Positions 19,601-28,300 of a stretch of 64,000 nucleotides of DNA are shown piece by piece; the first letter of the stretch is position 1; each line of letters begins with the position of its first letter. The notes beneath the pieces are model-generated. The model searched no databases, was not told the origin of the DNA, and saw nothing but the letters and a program-made list of their open reading frames with translations. Where the stretch lies: the NCBI RefSeq assembly GCF_005217615.1, contig NZ_SZNK01000001.1, positions 5,552,001-5,616,000 of the forward strand, in the 5' to 3' direction. The stretch comes from Brevibacillus antibioticus (GTDB taxonomy: Bacteria; Bacillota; Bacilli; Brevibacillales; Brevibacillaceae). Position numbers and translations under genes: made by a program.

Positions 19601-22600
19601 GGCACAGGAGTATCAGGATGTTCCGTTTGAAAAAATCGTAGAAATGCTGCAACTGGAACGCAATACAAGCTACTCCCCAGTATTTCAGACGGTGTTCACA
19701 TGGGCAGAAATGAAAGCGGATGTTTATCATTCGTCCAGTGGGCAATTAGAAAAAATGCCGGTTCAGATTAATGTGGCGAAATTTGATCTTCAGTTATCCA
19801 TGGGTGAGTCTGAGGACGGTCTCGTAATGAACATGATCTACAACACGGATCTATTTGATCCATCCACGATTGAAAAAATGATAGAGCACTTCACCAATTG
19901 GTTGCAAGAGCTTGTGAACGCACCGGACGTGCCGATGGCCTTGCTAGAATTGTTGAGCGAGAAAGAACGTCACAAAATCGTCGTGGAGTGGAATGATACA
20001 GCAGTCGCCATTCCGGAGAATACATGCCTACATGAATTGTTTATCGAACAAGTAAAAAAGACACCGGAACTCATCGCAGCTGAATATGGCAGTGAAACAA
20101 TAACTTACCAAGAACTGGATAGACGTTCTAACCAGTTGGCGCACTACCTGATGATGCTGGGGGTTGGACCCAATACGCCTGTCGGGATATGTATGAATCG
20201 CTCCATTGAGCTTGTCATATCGATCCTCGGAATCGTAAAGGCTGGCGGAGCATTTCTCCCCTTAGATACAGAAATGCCACAAGCGAGGATGACGAAACTG
20301 TTGGAAAGCGCAAGAACCAACATTTGTCTATCTGAGCAGGAGTTCATGAACCTGTTTGGAGAAGCCACTTCAGTTAGATGTATAGATACCCAAGCGGAAA
20401 AAGAAAAAATAGCAAGTATGCCGGAGGGATTGCCAGAGCAAACCGTAAAGCCGACAGATTTGGTTTCGATTTATTACACGTCAGGTTCGACGGGAAATCC
20501 GAAAGGCGTTGAAAACCTCCATTATGGTTGGGTAAATCGCATGTTATGGATGCAGCGACAACATGGCTTGGAGCAGGGCGAGTCTGTTCTGCAAAAAACA
20601 ACCTTAACATTTGATGATGCAGCTGTTGAGTTTTTTTGGCCATTGTCTGTAGGGGGACGGATATCACTCTTGGAACCATGGCTGCATCGGGACCCTGAGG
20701 CGATTATCCAGGCTGCCATTCACTATCAGGTTGCGTGCATTCAATTTGTCCCGAGTATGCTCAATATGTTTGTGGACGCCCTTACTCTAGAAGATGCATC
20801 CAACTTGCACAAATTAAAAAATGTCATCTCCAGTGGTGAGGCGCTATTACCCGAAACAGTAGGCAAGTTCTTTAATAAGCTAAATGCCAAACTCCATAAT
20901 ACGTGGGGGGCCACAGAAGTATCGATCGACTCCACCATTTACACATGCTCGCCAATGGACGCGCTGGAAAAGGATTGTGTGAGTGTAGGCAAGCCGATTG
21001 ATAACAACAGAGTCTATGTTCTTGACCAGAATAGGAAGGCTGTCCCAATTGGCGTCATTGGCGACCTTTATATTGGTGGTCTTGGATTGGCCAGGGGCTA
21101 TCTGCATAATAGCGAGAAGACCCAAGAAGTATTTATGGAGAATCCGTTTGTACCAGGGGAAAGAATATATCGAACCGGTGACAAGGGGTACTTCCTGCCT
21201 TCGGGCAACATTAAATTCGTAGGCAGACAAGATAATCAAATCAAGATTAGAGGCATGCGGGTTGAATTGGGTGAAATTGAATCCACATTAAGCAGGCATC
21301 CGTCTGTTCGTGAGGCAGCCGTTATTTCTGTGAAAAACGACAGGTCAGCTACCGAATTGGCTGCCTATATCGTGGGGGACGGGGATGTAAACGAATGGCG
21401 GGCATTCCTGAAGGAGCATTTGCCTGCTTATATGATTCCAACTTATTTCATGAAGTTGGACAGCATTCCTAAAACTACAAGTGGGAAAATTGACCGAAAC
21501 AGACTTGAATTACCGGTCATGAAGCCAAGCGATTTCTTGATCATCGGGCCGCGCACGATACCTGAGGAACTTATACACTCCATCTGGTGCGATATATTGC
21601 AGGTGGATCAGATTTCGATCAAGGACTCCTTCTTTGATAGAGGTGGCCATTCCTTATTGGCTACGCAAGTCATTTCCCGCATGCGAAATGCATTTGGGAT
21701 GGACATACCTTTGCGAACAATATTTGAATTTCCAACCATTGAAGCAATTGCCGCTCGTATATCTGAGATCAAGCAAGGCAGTGAGACGAATACCCGCATC
21801 CATGAAGTATCGCGCGTGGAAAATCAGACAGACGTCTCCTTATTCGAAGTATCCCACGGACAAAGAAGACAGTGGTTCCATGCAAAATTCAGTGACCAGG
21901 AAGCAGTAGGAGGGGTTTACCTCTTTGAAGTAGCGGGTACCGTTGACAGTCATTCTATGCACAGGTCTATGGGCCTCATGTTTGAACGCCACAGAATCAT
22001 GCGCACGACGATTATCGAAAACGAAGGGCAATTGTATCAAAAAGTGCATGACGACCTTGAGGTGGAGAATGCGTTTGTAGATTTGTCTTCATTATCCGTG
22101 ACGGAAGGCGAGCAGCGTATCCAAATGGATTTGCAATCTGCTCTGTACAAGCCATTTGATTTTTCACGTGAGTCTTTCTTCCGGATGACTTTGTATCGAA
22201 TGACACCATCGAAGCATTTTCTCATCTTGAGTGCTCATCATATTGGATTTGATGGCTGGTCGTTAGATGTGTTTATCAATGATCTCGCGGGCATTTATCA
22301 ACAAGTAAAGCGTGGTATGCAACAGGAGTTTTCCAAACCATTGGATTATATGGATTACACCTTGTGGCAGCAAACAAGATTGCAAAATGGAGAACTGAAC
22401 CGTCAACGGGATTATTGGTTAAAACAGCTGCAACAAAATGCAGATGCACCGTTCATACCGCGAGAGACACATTCACTCACTCACGGCAACCGAATTTCAA
22501 ACGTAGCATCACTTCTCATTGAGCAAGAGACGGCCCAATCGCTTTTAGAATTGACTCGAATGGCTGGTGGTACCGTCTATACGAGCTTGCTTGCGGCGAT

Positions 22601-23222
22601 CAACATTTGGCTGTCACTCCTCACAGACCAAACCATTATTACAGTCGGATCGACTTTATCTGGCCGAACGCAGACGGATCTAGAAGGAATTATTGGTCCG
22701 CTAATCAATCCGGTCGCCATGCGTACGGACTTGTCTGGCAACCCGACTGTATTGGAAATGTTGAACAGAACAAGAGAAACCGCATATGGTGCGTACGAGA
22801 ATCAAGAATATCCGTACAATTTGGTCGTAGAGGATCAACTAGCGGCCACAGGTGATAAGAAGAGTTTGTATTCTATTGTGTTTATTGGACAACACGTATC
22901 AAACAATCAGCCTGAATCAGACGAAATGACCTTTACGGAATGTCCGTTGCGTCGTTTTCTGGATGAAGCGATTATCCAAACATATGAAGGTAGTCACTTT
23001 GTTCAAGATGATCAATTGGATATGATGCTATTTTTGTCCACGCGTCATGACCAACTGACGTTAACGGCACATTACAACACGGAAGCATTCAGCGAGAATG
23101 CCATGGATACGTTACTGGATCAGCTAAAGCATGTCATCTGCCAAATGATAGACAATCCAACGCAACGCTTGTCTCAAATAAACGTGGTGGAAGAATATGA
23201 TTTCACTGAATTATTCAGCTAA
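13680..23222 (+). CDS. NRPS 2: A3-T3, C4-A4-T4, C5-A5-T5, C6
   Basis: 3180 aa. It starts directly with an A domain, so its cognate C domain is the C-terminus of NRPS1. Order and landmarks: A3 (YTSGSTG near 152), T3 (GGHSLLA near 536), C4 (HHVITDG near 731), A4 (near 1207), T4 (near 1594), C5 (HHVITDG near 1788), A5 (near 2266, with unusual NTWGATEVS in place of YGPTE), T5 (FFDRGGHSLLA near 2655) and C6 (HHIGFDG near 2852). A3 and A4 pockets both read D-A-F-W-L-G-G-T-F-K, a classic valine code. A5 reads D-D-V-Q-I-S-T-I-D-K, with no match I can name. The A3-T3-C4 and A4-T4-C5 blocks are nearly identical in protein and DNA, which indicates a recent duplication. The protein ends in an extra C domain (C6) and a tail, DFTELFS, similar to the NRPS3 tail. 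No E or TE domain is present. Confidence 0.93.
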   Translation: MQDSITALFEEQVELHPDAIALVYKDASLTYKELNSRANRLAHYLKSCGVGAESRVGLYMDRSFEMIVSMVAIIKAGGAYVPLDPAYPEQRLFYMLQDASISIVLTQESLVPRLPDGTKIVCPDLDASKINKESDANVGESTTSESLAYLMYTSGSTGNPKGVLIPHRGVVRLTKHASYVSLTPDETMLQLASISFDAATFEIWGSLLNGAKLVIYPFHGLSLEELGQVLRDEKISTLWLTAGVFHQMIDYRIEDLKGVRQLLTGGDIVSAKHAQRALDMLPNTLVINGYGPTENTTFTCFYHITQKNEIQHSVPIGRPINDTEVFILNDKQKLVPVGLVGELYVGGKGLAFGYWNRPELNEEKFIPHPFQPDAEAKLYRTGDLVKYVPGRGIEFIGRKDNQVKIRGNRIELGEIVAVLNQHESVREAVVLVHEYGADDKRLIAYIAGDGDVDEWKRYANEQLPPFMVPSYFVKMDVFPLTANGKVDRQALPLPDMRTMKDEFVAPRTDTENRIAEIWYEILKVERLSIHDSFFDLGGHSLLATQVISRLQDAFQLSIPLRMLFECPTIASLDAKIMELDRDGKRERTPAIARVSHRDKLPLSHAQQRLWFLHQLEPESTAYNVPHVWRLTGKWDVRALETGWNALLQRHDILRTVFPNEGGQPFQVIEPYVYQTLPVIDLRDQPTVEKEEQIHDYIKQESDKSFDLQRGPLIQVKLIVVEEEQFLLLCTMHHVITDGWSEDILLEEWLAFYEEAESGTRVELPELPIQYADFAVWQREWLTDEVMGQQLDYWKAELSGELPVLQLPIDRPRPSIQTYAGSMHKIVLASELLEKLKALSRQENTTLFMTLLAAYQGFLSRYTGQNDILVGSPIANRNVKEIEGLIGFFVNTLVYRANLQDNPTFKQLLAQVKEKALQAQEYQDVPFEKIVEMLQVERNPSYSPVFQTVFTWAEMEADVYRTSSGQLEKMPVQINVAKFDLQLSMGESEDGLVMNMIYNTDLFDPSTIGKMTDHFAYWLQELVNEPDVPMALLELLTEEERHKLLLEWNHTRATVSMLDSIPTLFEEQVELHPDATALVYKGTSLSYRELNSRANQLAHYLKACGVGADSRVGLYMDRSFEMIISMVAIVKAGGAYVPLDPAYPEQRLLYMLQDASISIVLTQESLMSRLPDGLKIVCPDLQASEINKESVANLGERTTSESLAYLMYTSGSTGNPKGVLIPHRGVIRLTKQVSYVSLTPDEIMLQLASISFDAATFEIWGSLLNGAKLVIYPFHGLSLDELGQVLRDEKISTLWLTAGVFHQMIDYRIEDLRGVRQLLAGGDILSAKHAQRALDMLPDTVVINGYGPTENTTFTCYYPIKNKSAIQHSVPIGRPIDDTEIYILNEMVKVVPDGLVGELYVGGKGLAFGYWNRPEMNEEKFIPHPFQQDSKARLYRTGDLVKYVPGRGIEFIGRKDNQVKIRGNRIELGEIVAVLSQHESVRDAVVLVHDYGADDKRLIAYIAGDGDVDEWKRYASERLPSFMVPSYFVKMDVFPLTANGKVDRQALPLPEMRTMKDEFVAPRTVTESRIASIWRDVLKTETECLGIHDSFFDLGGHSLLATQVISRLQKAFHLSIPLRILFECPTIASLDAKIMELGRDGKRVRTPAIAKASHREKLPLSHAQQRLWFLHQLESESTAYNVPHMWRLTGEWNVQALETGWNALLQRHDILRTVFSNEGGQPFQVIEPHVYQTLPVTDLRNRPAAEKEEQIHDFIMQETDRRFDLQRGPLIQAKLIVVEEDQFLLLCTMHHVITDGWSEDILLEEWLTFYEEAESGVRAELAELPIQYADFAVWQREWLTDEVMGQQLDYWKAELSGELPVLQLPIDRPRPTIQTYAGNMHKVVLATELLEKLKALSRQENTTLFMTLMAAYQAFLSRYTGQSDILVGSPIANRNVKEIEGLIGFFVNTLVYRANLQDNPTFKQLLAQVKEKALQAQEYQDVPFEKIVEMLQLERNTSYSPVFQTVFTWAEMKADVYHSSSGQLEKMPVQINVAKFDLQLSMGESEDGLVMNMIYNTDLFDPSTIEKMIEHFTNWLQELVNAPDVPMALLELLSEKERHKIVVEWNDTAVAIPENTCLHELFIEQVKKTPELIAAEYGSETITYQELDRRSNQLAHYLMMLGVGPNTPVGICMNRSIELVISILGIVKAGGAFLPLDTEMPQARMTKLLESARTNICLSEQEFMNLFGEATSVRCIDTQAEKEKIASMPEGLPEQTVKPTDLVSIYYTSGSTGNPKGVENLHYGWVNRMLWMQRQHGLEQGESVLQKTTLTFDDAAVEFFWPLSVGGRISLLEPWLHRDPEAIIQAAIHYQVACIQFVPSMLNMFVDALTLEDASNLHKLKNVISSGEALLPETVGKFFNKLNAKLHNTWGATEVSIDSTIYTCSPMDALEKDCVSVGKPIDNNRVYVLDQNRKAVPIGVIGDLYIGGLGLARGYLHNSEKTQEVFMENPFVPGERIYRTGDKGYFLPSGNIKFVGRQDNQIKIRGMRVELGEIESTLSRHPSVREAAVISVKNDRSATELAAYIVGDGDVNEWRAFLKEHLPAYMIPTYFMKLDSIPKTTSGKIDRNRLELPVMKPSDFLIIGPRTIPEELIHSIWCDILQVDQISIKDSFFDRGGHSLLATQVISRMRNAFGMDIPLRTIFEFPTIEAIAARISEIKQGSETNTRIHEVSRVENQTDVSLFEVSHGQRRQWFHAKFSDQEAVGGVYLFEVAGTVDSHSMHRSMGLMFERHRIMRTTIIENEGQLYQKVHDDLEVENAFVDLSSLSVTEGEQRIQMDLQSALYKPFDFSRESFFRMTLYRMTPSKHFLILSAHHIGFDGWSLDVFINDLAGIYQQVKRGMQQEFSKPLDYMDYTLWQQTRLQNGELNRQRDYWLKQLQQNADAPFIPRETHSLTHGNRISNVASLLIEQETAQSLLELTRMAGGTVYTSLLAAINIWLSLLTDQTIITVGSTLSGRTQTDLEGIIGPLINPVAMRTDLSGNPTVLEMLNRTRETAYGAYENQEYPYNLVVEDQLAATGDKKSLYSIVFIGQHVSNNQPESDEMTFTECPLRRFLDEAIIQTYEGSHFVQDDQLDMMLFLSTRHDQLTLTAHYNTEAFSENAMDTLLDQLKHVICQMIDNPTQRLSQINVVEEYDFTELFS
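13686..20010 (+). repeat. Tandem duplicated A-T-C block of about 3.17 kb within NRPS2
   Basis: Unit 1 begins at 13686 and unit 2 at 16851. Long stretches are the same at nucleotide level, for example around 14330 and 17500 (both A-domain cores) and 16310 and 19480 (C-domain acceptor lobes). The second unit has two extra codons just before its T domain. Both units carry the same valine-type pocket. Confidence 0.85.
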
Positions 23223-23235
23223 CTAGTTTATGGCT

Positions 23236-23286
23236 GTTGGGGCATGCTGGTGAGAGCCGCATGCCCAACCATTACGCAGTTGCGTA
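23236..23286 (+). other. Two intercistronic hairpins between NRPS2 and NRPS3
   Basis: The first stem is GTTGGGGCATGC (23236-23247) with GCATGCCCAAC (23259-23269), one bulged G, 11-nt loop. The second is TACGCA-GT-TGCGTA (23273-23286). Neither is followed by a T-run, so they are unlikely to be terminators. They may influence mRNA stability or translation of NRPS3, whose RBS (GGGGAG) follows at once. Confidence 0.55.
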
Positions 23287-23301
23287 TCGGGGAGACTACG
23301 A

Positions 23302-25329
23302 ATGATGGATAAAACTTTTGTCAAAACCATCCCTTTGTCTGAGGCTCAAAAAGATTACTATCTACACTATTTAGTCTATCCAATGAGTCCCTATTATCAG
23401 GAGCAGTATCTGTTTCACTTCGAAAGTCGATTGGATGTATCGGTTACAATCCGTGCGCTTTACGAGATCGTGAAACGCCACGAAATCTATCGTTCCATTT
23501 TCGTCTTGGAAGACGAGCCTATCCAAAAAGTATATAGCGAGTCCGTATTGGATTTTGAACAAGTGTCTTCCGCTACCTGGGACGATACGAGGATTAGAGA
23601 ATATTTCAATGAGGAGTTCAGCAAGCCTTTTACACTGGAAGAGGGGCCGTTATTCAGTTGCAGATTGCTAGATTATAAAGATAGCGGCAGTATTTTAAGT
23701 TTCAAGTATCACCATATCTGCTTTGATGGGTGGAGTGTCTCGCTCACGCTCGATGAATTTACGATGATCTACCAATTACTAATATCTGGAAATGATCAGG
23801 GGTTGCAACCACAAATACACCAATACGCAGACTTTGTGGAATGGGAACAGAATTACATAGCCAGCCAAGAAGGCGAAGCTGCGAGAGTGTTTTGGAAAAA
23901 GAAATTGGGCGGAACTCTTGAGAGGTTTGAATTACCGGCAGATAAAAAACGTCCTGGTACCCCTTCGTTTAAAGGTGGGACATCATTCTTTACCTTTAGC
24001 CGCGAACTCCGGGATGAGTTGATTGCTTATCATAAAAATAATCAATATCCCACAGATGTCATTTATTTATCCCTTTTTAGTGCTTTTCTTTATCGGATAG
24101 CTGGGCAAGACGACATCATTGTCGGCGTACCGCGATACGGCAGGCCAAAAAGAGAGTTTCATACGATCATGGGACCGTGTATGGTGATGCTTCCCCTGCG
24201 AATCCAAATTCCAAAGAACAGCTCGCTTCGTGAGTTGGCAAAGCAGATACATGAAGAGTTGTCTGTATGTTCACAGTATCAAGACTATCCCATTTCTTTG
24301 ATTGCAGCTGAGTTGCAATATGAGCGCGATAAAAAATATGCGTCCTTTTTTTCAACGGCTTTCGTCCATCAAAAAGCGATTAAGCAAAATGCAGCCATTA
24401 TGCTGGGCAATGCCCAAAATACGTTTGATAGCAATGGTCTTACCGTAAGCACCTATCCGATTGGAAAGGATGTATCCCAGTATGATTTATGCTTGGTTGT
24501 TGAAAAGGACAACCATCATGACATTCTGGCGGGATTCGAATACAACTCGGATATTTTGAATGAAGAAACCATTGCTAAATGGGTTGTCGACTTTGAACGC
24601 ACCAGCCTTTCTCTTTTGAAAAATGATTGCGAAAGCATCCCTGTATTTGCAGGTACTCCTAACGATTGGATGAAAAGTCTTGCCAATTTGCCTTCCCTCA
24701 AGATATTGCCGGAGGACGTCATCCCGCTTACTACTGACTCCATAAAGTTCGAGCAAGCGGCATTTGAATGGCCATCCCTGCAGGAGACTGGAATATCTCA
24801 ACTGGCTGAAGTCTGGAATACGTCCTCCTATGTGATATTCATGACCGCATTTCTCGTACTTTTGTATGCAGAAACCGAGACGGAGGATTTGACTTTGGCA
24901 TTTCGTGCGGGGCAGGTCGAGTGTGAGGATGTCCCAAGCGCCTTGCTTTTACGAGTTGATCTGTCGGGCAATCCCCTACTTGGCGATTTGGTTTTGCAGG
25001 TACAAAGCAAGGTAAAAGAAGCCCATTATCATCAAGCGCCCTTTCCTAAACCTCATGAGCCTCAACTCTTATTTGAAATGAGTGACAACGAATATCCCTC
25101 CATGATTGATTTTCAATTCCGCATCCATGAAACGAACGATCACATAAATGGTGCCATTACCTATAAGGCGAATGTATTCAAGAGGGAGACTGTGCAACGG
25201 ATTTGTACCCACTATGAATACTTGTTGGAAAGTGTGAAAGCCGAGCCGCATCAAAGAATCCGCGAGATTGTCAGTCATCTGAACAGCCAATTTCTGACCA
25301 GTGATGATTTTGAACAATTATTTCTGTAG
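23302..25329 (+). CDS. NRPS 3: free-standing C domain plus a half C domain
   Basis: 675 aa with no A or T domain. Residues 1-430 form a complete condensation domain with intact HHICFDG near residue 135 and the later conserved blocks (IVGVPRYGR, YQDYPISLIAAELQ). Residues about 450-655 resemble only the acceptor lobe of a second C domain (FMTAFLVLLYAETETEDLTLA, LRVDLSGNPLLGDL, INGAITYKANVF), with the donor lobe and HHxxxDG absent. The tail TSDDFEQLFL resembles the NRPS2 tail. It lies between NRPS2, which ends in C6, and NRPS4, which begins with a degenerate C. This makes it an additional condensation-type enzyme placed between T5 and A6. Possible roles are the real module-6 condensation, a second bond through a side chain, or docking. 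The sequence alone does not decide among these. Confidence 0.85.
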   Translation: MMDKTFVKTIPLSEAQKDYYLHYLVYPMSPYYQEQYLFHFESRLDVSVTIRALYEIVKRHEIYRSIFVLEDEPIQKVYSESVLDFEQVSSATWDDTRIREYFNEEFSKPFTLEEGPLFSCRLLDYKDSGSILSFKYHHICFDGWSVSLTLDEFTMIYQLLISGNDQGLQPQIHQYADFVEWEQNYIASQEGEAARVFWKKKLGGTLERFELPADKKRPGTPSFKGGTSFFTFSRELRDELIAYHKNNQYPTDVIYLSLFSAFLYRIAGQDDIIVGVPRYGRPKREFHTIMGPCMVMLPLRIQIPKNSSLRELAKQIHEELSVCSQYQDYPISLIAAELQYERDKKYASFFSTAFVHQKAIKQNAAIMLGNAQNTFDSNGLTVSTYPIGKDVSQYDLCLVVEKDNHHDILAGFEYNSDILNEETIAKWVVDFERTSLSLLKNDCESIPVFAGTPNDWMKSLANLPSLKILPEDVIPLTTDSIKFEQAAFEWPSLQETGISQLAEVWNTSSYVIFMTAFLVLLYAETETEDLTLAFRAGQVECEDVPSALLLRVDLSGNPLLGDLVLQVQSKVKEAHYHQAPFPKPHEPQLLFEMSDNEYPSMIDFQFRIHETNDHINGAITYKANVFKRETVQRICTHYEYLLESVKAEPHQRIREIVSHLNSQFLTSDDFEQLFL

Positions 25330-25347
25330 CGAAAGAGGTGCACTGGC

Positions 25348-28300
25348 TTGAAGCATTTAACAAAAGAGAACGTACTGGAAGTTATAGAGCTTTCCATGGT
25401 GCAAAAGCAATTGTTACGTCCTGACAAGGTTACATCCATGCGCTATCTCATCGAGCACAGTCTCGAACTGGGACGCGTTCAAGAAACGTGGAAGGAATTA
25501 GTCAGCGAGACGCCAGTGATGCGAACGGTTTTTCGCCAGCTCAAAAATAAACATGTACAAGTCGTATTGAAGGAGCTACCCATTCCCATTGACTGGCACG
25601 ATGTCCGGGAATTAACTCCTGAACAGCAAGAGGAAGTGTATCTCTTTACACTTACATCCCATCAGGAGCCCATTTCGTATGAGGAGGGGCCATTAATCCG
25701 GGTATCGATTTTGCAGATGGACGCCAATCAATCCGTCCTCATCTGGACCCATCATGCACTATGTATGGACGATGCCAGTCGCGAGCTTCTTGTAGCGGAA
25801 TGGCTGAAACGGGTACGGGGTACTCAGCCATCTGTTGACCAGCGGGCCTCTTTCAAAGAGTACGTTGCTTGGGAGTCAAGCCAAGATGGCTCCAAAGTCA
25901 AAAGCTTTTGGACAGATCAATTCCAAGGCTATGAAAGCGAGACTGTGTTTTATCCAGTACAAGGGGCACAGAAGGAAGCAAGTCATCTGATCAGTTGCAA
26001 CGCTGTTCTTTCTGAAGCATTAACCACGTCCATCAGAAGCATGGCATTCGAGCAGCGTGTCTCCATAGAGGCTATCTTTCAGGCTGCTTGGCTCCTCTTG
26101 GAGAATATGTACAGTGGCGAGGACAAGCTGGTCATAGGGGTTACCGTCTCTGGCAGACCCGAAGCATGGAAGGAGTCAAATAACATTGTTGGGCCACTAG
26201 CGCACAGCTTACCTGTTTTCCAGACCGTGCATGCGAATCAAAAAGTGCGTGATGTCGTAAAGGATGTCCAGGAAAGCTGGGAACAACTGCAGCAACATGA
26301 AATGGCCACTCTCGACATGGTCCGTAACTATGCGGGTGTTCGGGAAGCTGATCCTATATATGGAACGACACTGACGATACTAAATGGTGCCGAAGATTAC
26401 CAGGAATCTGCCATGCTTTATCGCGGCGGCCTCCAAACAGTGGAGATAGTGGTGACGGTCGGGCAGCTCATGAAGATTCAAATTTTCCATGAGAATGCGT
26501 CCTCTACGAGCGATCTGGAACGACTGCAATCCCATTACATCCATATGCTCGAGCAGATTTGCCGAGAGGCAGACAGGAGCATCAGCGATCTGAACATCGT
26601 GACGGATGAAGAACAAGAGATCATGACAAAGGTGATGGGCAATTTTGCGAAGTCGAATCGCAGTATGGAGCAATTTGCGCACCAAATCATAGAAGAGCAG
26701 GTCAAGCGCAATCCTGACGCTATTGCTGCTATCGATCAGAAGCAATCCATCACCTATGGAGAATTGAATGAGGGTTCGAACCGATTGGCGCATTGGCTCA
26801 GAAGACAAGGATTTGGCCGGAATGATCTTGCTTGCCTATTTGCAGAGAGAAGCATCGACATGCTGATTGGCATTTTGGCTGTGCTAAAAGCAGGAGGAGC
26901 CTATGTCCCGCTTGATACAGCCCATCCCGATCAACGTCTTCTTACCATTCTTGATAACAGCAAGGCGAAGGTCTTACTGACTGAGGCGCGTTTCCAAGCG
27001 CGCAGCATGGCTTTGGCAGACACATTGGAGCACAATCCGGTCGTGTTTTGCCTGAACAAGGGGGACGGGACAAGCCCAGACATTTCTTCCTTGCAAGCAT
27101 CGGATACATCGAATCCAGAGATCATCCATGCACATGCTGATTTGGCAAACGTCTTTTTTACCTCAGGCTCCACTGGTATGCCAAAAGGGGCAATGATCGA
27201 GCATAGCGGCATGCTGAATCATCTGTACGCCAAAATGGATGTCCTTGCATTGAATTCAGACAGCATCGTCGTGCAGAATGCCTCCCATTGCTTTGATATA
27301 TCGGTTTGGCAATTCCTGGCCCCCTTGATGGCAGGGGGAAAGCTTGTGATTTACGACAACGAGACGGCAACTGATCCGGATGCATTGCTCCAAGCCTTGA
27401 ATCGAGACGGTGTCACCGTGATTCAGATGGTACCAGCGATGATAGAAGCTTTGCACAATGCTGCACGGACTCTTCCACCGGAACAACATGCGTTGCCTCA
27501 ATTGCAATACATGATCTCTACCGGAGAGGGATTGCCAGTTACCCTGTGCAAAAAATGGCAAGACCTGTATCCCGATGTGATCGTAGTGAACACGTATGGA
27601 GCTACGGAGTGCTCGGATGATACGATGCATGAAATCATTGATCGTTCGTATGCGCATGAGGATTATCCGTATGTGGCCTTGGGAAGCTCGATTGCCAACA
27701 TGAAGCACTATGTGTTGGACAAATGGATGCGCCCTGTTCCGGTTGGTTGTGTCGGGGAAATCTACATTTCTGGAACTGGCGTAGGGCGTGGATATCTACG
27801 TGATGCTGAACGCACAGAGCTAGCCTATTCAGAAAATCCATTTTTGCAGGATAGAAAAGAACGGCTGTATAAAACCGGAGATTTGGGACGTTATTTGTCC
27901 AATGGGAGACTTCTATTTGTTACGCGTGCTGATTTTCAAGTAAAAGTACGCGGACATCGCATCGAGCTCGGCGAGATAGAAAACGCCCTGTTACGTCACA
28001 CGTTGGTGAGACAGTGTGTAGCGGTTACACGAGAAGATGAACATGGGCAGAACCGAATGGTTTGCTATGTGGTCATGCATGAACAGCAGAGTGAACAGGA
28101 GCTGCAAGCTTATCTCAGAACGATCTTGCCAGAGTACATGATTCCAGAGCGAATCGTCATTCTGGATGCGATGCCACTGAATCGCAACGGAAAAGTAGAC
28201 AAAAAAGCATTGCCAGCGACAGATGTCATTCAAAAGAAGCCGGAAGCATTCGTCGCTCCCCGCAATGATCTGGAACGAAGCTTGGCAGCTATTTGGCGTA

